This document shows positions 7,662 to 10,614 of a DNA stretch of 10,614 nt, piece after piece. The translations under genes were made by a program, and so were the position numbers. The notes under the pieces were generated by a model that was given only the letters and a program-made list of their open reading frames with translations, searched no databases and was not told where the DNA came from. The stretch is from a bacterium. GTDB taxonomy: Bacteria; Chloroflexota; Dormibacteria; UBA8260; Bog-877. How positions within the stretch are numbered: the first letter of the stretch is position 1; each line of letters opens with the position of its first letter. The DNA lies in assembly GCA_021791345.1 (NCBI GenBank), contig JAJYWT010000120.1, forward strand, positions 1 through 10,614, given 5' to 3'.

Positions 7662-8543
7662 TCAGGGGGCGGTGGGGAAGGGCATCATGGTGACCGCCAT
7701 CTCCGCTGCCGGTACGGCTCCGTGCAGCACACCGACCGAGTAGACGACGTCCCCAGCCGCCCAGGCGAGCGAGCTGTGAAGGCCGTCGGGTGCCAGGTCC
7801 AGGACGAACGAGCCCACGTCCGGTGGAAGCAGATGGTGGTCAAGGTAGCCGACCACCGACTGGGCGACCGGCGGCCACGCCGAGCCGACATCGGGTGCGG
7901 CACTCACCCCCAGGTCGCCCTCCAGCGTAATCGTCCAATCGCCCTCTCGCCAGGTGACCAGGCACGGTCCGGATCCCGGCGCCGAGAACACCGTGGCTGG
8001 GAGTCCGGTCTGGAGGTAGGCCAGGCTGCGCTCCGTGCAGCGCGAGCCGGGAGGGACGTTGGCGGCGAGCACCGCAGCGCGGGCGGCGGTCCCGGTGGCG
8101 TACCCGGTCCCGCCGAAGTCACCGTAGATGTTGGCCATGGACCCACAGCTGCCACTGCCCACCGCGGGGTCGTTGACCGGCAGTGCGACCAGGCAGTGGT
8201 AGAGCTCGACCTGGTAGCTGTTGGCCTGCGCCACCACCCGCGCTGAGTTCGGTGTCGTCTCCGCCAATGGCAGCTCCAGCGGAGCCTCGAGTGGGATCCT
8301 GGTGGTGGCGGTGACAACCGCCATCGCCTGTCCCACCGGCTGGGGCCAGTTCCGGGCCGAGGGCGAGGGCGAGGCCCTCGGCGAGGGTTGGGGGGTGGGG
8401 CGGGGATGTGACGTCGGGCCGACGGCGCAGCCGACCATCGCCAGCCCCGCCGCCGCCCAGAGGCTGGCCAGCGCCAATCGGTGGGGCCCGTGTCGGGCCC
8501 ACACCCTGACGAGGTGGGAAACCGCCGTCCCCATGGAGCTCAT
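7662..8543 (-). CDS. Predicted lipoprotein with Pro/Ser linker and four extra cysteines, unknown function
   Basis: A 293-residue exported lipoprotein that I do not recognise. The N-terminus is basic (Arg13, Arg17, Arg22), then a hydrophobic core (about 23-36) ends in LAMVGC, a plausible lipobox with Cys39 as the lipidated residue. A low-complexity Pro/Ser/Arg linker (about 42-63) follows, as in many surface lipoproteins. The remainder is a globular domain with Cys117, Cys133, Cys169 and Cys194, an even number that could form two disulfides outside the membrane, and aromatic-rich strands near the end. The gene is alone on its strand and converges on the dehydrogenase gene. ATG 8543 has only a weak AGGTG before it; the ATG three codons later is an alternative start and would not alter the signal peptide. 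Solute binding is possible but unsupported. Confidence 0.75.
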   Translation of the reverse strand: MSSMGTAVSHLVRVWARHGPHRLALASLWAAAGLAMVGCAVGPTSHPRPTPQPSPRASPSPSARNWPQPVGQAMAVVTATTRIPLEAPLELPLAETTPNSARVVAQANSYQVELYHCLVALPVNDPAVGSGSCGSMANIYGDFGGTGYATGTAARAAVLAANVPPGSRCTERSLAYLQTGLPATVFSAPGSGPCLVTWREGDWTITLEGDLGVSAAPDVGSAWPPVAQSVVGYLDHHLLPPDVGSFVLDLAPDGLHSSLAWAAGDVVYSVGVLHGAVPAAEMAVTMMPFPTAP

Positions 8544-8931
8544 CGCACCTGGCCCGGGAAACGAGCGGACGGCCGTGGCGGTTACGCCCCGGCGGCGTTG
8601 TCGCAGGCACTCGCGGGGGGGTTCCCCGAAGGCCGTTGGAGTCCGCCCATTGACCGAGTGTCAGCCTCCCTCGGCCGGCGACCCGGCCTCGCTAGAACAG
8701 GCGCCAGCCGGAAAGCTCCGGCCGCGACCGCGAACCTCGCCTACCATGGGGGAGTGGGCGTCGTCAGTCCAGCGGTTCCGGTAGCCGTCTGCATCCGCAG
8801 GTTCACCGCCGTCCCGAGGGGTCCCGCGGGGGGCCTGACGGTGGTGGCCTCCCGCTACTCCTGGGTCGGCCCGCGCGGCCGCGTCTGGCGCCTCGGACCG
8901 GAGTCGAGGCGGCGGTTCGCTGGCCGGTTCC
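8544..8931. other. Intergenic region between the lipoprotein and epimerase genes
   Basis: 388 bases without a gene I can support. It should hold the promoters of both divergent neighbours. On the plus strand the only clear candidate is TACCAT at 8742-8747. On the minus strand I see no convincing -10 or SD. No long hairpin or direct repeat stood out. A frame open from GTG 8754 continues to 9275 but overlaps the epimerase and does not resemble a protein I know. Confidence 0.5.
8742..8747 (+). promoter_or_regulatory. TACCAT box six bases before GTG 8754
   Basis: This has the same hexamer and six-base spacing to a start codon as at 4575 and 10204. The GTG opens a frame different from the downstream epimerase, whose start is 178 bases further on. 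It is either the epimerase promoter with a long leader, or a leaderless start of an unrecognised small ORF. Confidence 0.35.
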
Positions 8932-9969
8932 TTGAAACGGGCGGTAGTTCTGGGCGGGACCGGGGCGATCGGCTGGGCGGTCACCCGCAGGCTCACGGTC
9001 GCGGGGTGGGAGGTGACCGTCACCGGCCGCGATCCCGGCCGGGTGCCGACGGGGTTCCCCACCTCCTCCGCGAGCTTCCTCGCGTCGGATCGGCACGACC
9101 GCTTGGCCCTCGCCACGGTCCTGGCGGGCGGCGCGGACCTGCTGGTGGACTGCGTCTGCTACACCGCCGAGGATGCGGCGGCGTTGATCCCACTGCTGGT
9201 CGACGTGACCTCGGCCGTCATGATCTCCAGCAAGGCGGTGTACGTCGACGACCAGGGACGGCATTCCAACTCTGAGAGCCCACCTTTGTTCGCGCGGCCG
9301 ATCGCCGAAGACCAGCCGACGCTCCGCCCCAACGGGGCCGCGTACAACAGTCGCGATGGGTACGGGCCGAACAAGGTCGCGGCCGAGGAGACCCTGCTGG
9401 GTTGCGGGCATCCCGTCACCGTGCTGCGCGCTTCCAAGGTCCACGGCGCCTGGAGCCGGCAGCCCCGTGAGTGGCACTTCGTGAAGCGCGTGTTGGACCG
9501 CCGCCCCGCGGTGCTGCTGGCGCGCGGCGGTCGGGGTGCGGATCATCCGAGTGCCGCGCTCAACCTCGCCGCTCTGATCCAGACGGTGGCTGAGCAGCCC
9601 GGGCGCAGAGTGCTGAACGCAGCCGACCCGGACTGTCCCGACGGTCGCCGCATCGCCCAGGTGATCGCCGCTCGTCTTGGTCACCGCTGGCAGGAGGTCG
9701 CGCTCGACGACGGAGCTCCGGAGGGCTTGGGGTGGCACCCATGGGACAGATTCCCCCCGGTGGTCCTCGACACCGGTGCCGCCCGACGCCTCGGGTACAT
9801 TCCGTGCGGCGACTACGCGACCACGGTGGCGGACGAGATCGACTGGCTGGTCTCCAGGGCCGCAGGCGAAGACCCGGATCGCAGCTTCGCGGCCCTGGTC
9901 GATGAGTACGGCCCCGCCCCCGACGACTACGCCGCCGAGGACAGTTACCTAAGCTCACTGCGGGTCTGA
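8932..9969 (+). CDS. NAD(P)-dependent epimerase/dehydratase-family protein (extended SDR)
   Basis: A 345-residue Rossmann-fold oxidoreductase of the extended short-chain dehydrogenase family. The cofactor loop GGTGAIG (8-14) is right after the first beta strand. SDR catalytic residues are visible: serines in VMISSKAVY (96-104) and YGPNK (144-148) as the YxxxK pair. Further conserved pieces are LLVDCVCYTAED (70-81), LRASKVHG (165-172), PREWHFVKRVLDRRP (178-192) and GDYATTVADEIDWL (293-306). From memory this combination is shared with a group of uncharacterised actinobacterial reductases; the sugar-nucleotide or other substrate is unknown. The TTG start is chosen because it gives (M)KRAVVLGGTGAIG, the standard N-terminus, and an in-frame stop lies at 8836-8838. 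Only CTG 8920 could be an alternative. No good SD is present. It appears monocistronic. Confidence 0.85.
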   Translation: MKRAVVLGGTGAIGWAVTRRLTVAGWEVTVTGRDPGRVPTGFPTSSASFLASDRHDRLALATVLAGGADLLVDCVCYTAEDAAALIPLLVDVTSAVMISSKAVYVDDQGRHSNSESPPLFARPIAEDQPTLRPNGAAYNSRDGYGPNKVAAEETLLGCGHPVTVLRASKVHGAWSRQPREWHFVKRVLDRRPAVLLARGGRGADHPSAALNLAALIQTVAEQPGRRVLNAADPDCPDGRRIAQVIAARLGHRWQEVALDDGAPEGLGWHPWDRFPPVVLDTGAARRLGYIPCGDYATTVADEIDWLVSRAAGEDPDRSFAALVDEYGPAPDDYAAEDSYLSSLRV

Positions 9970-10203
9970 ATGGCGGAGTCCCCGGGCCCTGAGATGGGGA
10001 GCTCCCGCCACCCGCGGCCTCCCCGGCCCAGCCCGGCACCGGACCTCTCGTCCGCTGGAGGCCCGGACCGGATGCCCAGGCTCCGCCGGTCGGAGTCGGC
10101 GCTGCTAGCAGGATCCGGGGCCGGGCGGGCATCCCTCAGCCGTGCCCCGGTCGGGATCGTCGCTTGGGCCGCCGACCTCCGGGCATGACGGGCGATGCGT
10201 CTC
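9970..10203. other. Intergenic region before the meaB-like gene
   Basis: About 230 bases with no gene I can support. It contains a 10-base palindrome GGGAGCTCCC and a small stem CGGAC-CTCTC-GTCCG (10040-10054). Neither is followed by a T tract, so a terminator for the epimerase transcript is only possible. An ORF beginning right after the epimerase stop (9970-10188) is Pro/Arg/Ser-rich and looks like random high-GC translation. Confidence 0.4.
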
Positions 10204-10209
10204 TACCAT
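10204..10209 (+). promoter_or_regulatory. TACCAT -10 box for a leaderless meaB-like transcript
   Basis: TACCAT ends three bases before ATG 10213 and exactly six before the in-frame GTG 10216, so +1 would fall on the G of GTG. There is no SD before either codon. This is the third occurrence of the arrangement in the window. Confidence 0.45.
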
Positions 10210-10212
10210 GAG

Positions 10213-10614
10213 ATGGTGGCAAGCATCGGACCCGAGGCGCTGCTGGCGGGCGACATCCGCTCGCTCGCGCGGGCCATCTCCGAGATCGAGGCCGGGGCGC
10301 CCGGCGGCGGTGAGCTGCTCCAGGCGCTCTGGGCGGGGCGCAGTGACGCCGATACAGCGGGGGCTCACGTCGTCGGCCTGACCGGCCCCCCGGGCTCTGG
10401 CAAGAGCACTCTGGCCGACAGCCTCACCAGCCTGTGGCGGCAGCAGGGTCGCCGGGTGGCGGTGCTGGCGGTGGATCCCAACAGCCCATTCACCGGCGGC
10501 GCCATCCTGGGGGACCGGGTGCGGATGCAGCGGCATGCCCTTGACCAGGGGGTGTTCATCCGCAGCATGGGGGCCCGCGGCCACCTGGGCGGGGTTTCCC
10601 TGGCGACCCGGGGG
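10213..10614 (+). CDS. meaB: MeaB/ArgK-type G3E GTPase, 3' part outside window
   Basis: GTPase chaperone that guards loading and repair of adenosylcobalamin in methylmalonyl-CoA mutase (MeaB; human MMAA). The first 134 codons are present; the family has about 320 residues. The N-terminal helical segment with LLAGDIRSLARAISEIEAG (residues 9-27 from ATG 10213) matches the MeaB dimer arm. Then come VVGLTGPPGSGKST with the Walker A GPPGSGKS, VAVLAVDPNSPFTGGAILGD carrying the Asp of the metal-binding segment, RMQRHA, and FIRSMGARGHLGG, the family's switch region. The start is uncertain: ATG 10213, GTG 10216 (preferred by the -10 spacing) or the in-frame ATG 10195, which would add MRLYHE. Methylmalonyl-CoA mutase genes are often adjacent and may lie to the right. 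Related fused or ICM-type GTPases cannot be excluded from this fragment. Confidence 0.9.
   Translation, partial: MVASIGPEALLAGDIRSLARAISEIEAGAPGGGELLQALWAGRSDADTAGAHVVGLTGPPGSGKSTLADSLTSLWRQQGRRVAVLAVDPNSPFTGGAILGDRVRMQRHALDQGVFIRSMGARGHLGGVSLATRG

Noticed and set aside
8803..9738. 311-codon minus-strand ORF opposite the epimerase
   Set aside because: The plus frame has the Rossmann and YxxxK motifs; this one is a compositional shadow.
9970..10188. 72-codon ORF directly after the epimerase stop
   Set aside because: It has a Pro/Arg/Ser-rich random look, no SD and no homology I recognise.
1..10614. CRISPR arrays, tRNA or rRNA genes, insertion sequences, defence or secretion systems
   Set aside because: I saw no regularly spaced repeats, cloverleaf-like sequence, transposase motif or terminal inverted repeats. 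Apart from the unassigned small proteins, the genes are core metabolism.

Overview
The window is GC-rich bacterial chromosome (about 70% G+C by eye). It uses ATG, GTG and TTG starts and codes tightly in short operons. Protein motifs (SucC with IGNGAGLVM, an epimerase of a type I associate with actinobacteria) and several apparent leaderless starts with a TANNNT -10 box suggest a high-GC Terrabacteria lineage such as Actinomycetota, Chloroflexota or Dormibacterota. That placement is inference; no rRNA or other marker is present.

Layout. Positions 1-1131 (minus) hold a galactokinase-family GHMP kinase that runs off the left edge. A 145-base divergent promoter region separates it from a plus-strand block: sucC (1277-2467) and sucD (2464-3351), overlapping by ATGA; an acyl-CoA dehydrogenase 5 bases later (3357-4553); a thiolase (4587-5780); a small protein with about four membrane segments and no recognised family (5824-6363); and a second acyl-CoA dehydrogenase (6468-7607) behind its own -10 box and Shine-Dalgarno (SD) sequence. 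A convergent minus-strand gene (7662-8543) encodes a lipoprotein with four extra cysteines. Next come a gap of about 390 bases, a TTG-started NAD-dependent epimerase/dehydratase (8932-9969), a gap of about 240 bases, and the first 134 codons of a MeaB/ArgK-type G3E GTPase that runs off the right edge.

How the genes may work together. The central block looks like acyl-CoA catabolism joined to the TCA cycle. Two FAD-dependent dehydrogenases introduce the 2,3 double bond, the thiolase releases acetyl-CoA, and succinyl-CoA synthetase turns succinyl-CoA into succinate plus ATP/GTP. MeaB is the chaperone of B12-dependent methylmalonyl-CoA mutase, the enzyme that feeds propionyl-CoA from odd-chain fatty acids or branched amino acids into succinyl-CoA, so its presence fits this theme. 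No enoyl-CoA hydratase, hydroxyacyl-CoA dehydrogenase or mutase gene lies inside the window.

Most of the window is ordinary metabolism and I see no defence system, mobile element, CRISPR array or RNA gene. The points worth a second look are a TACCAT box exactly six bases before a start codon at three places, an altered sugar-binding motif in the galactokinase, an atypical thiolase C-terminal motif, two unrecognised envelope proteins, and the odd arrangement in front of the epimerase.
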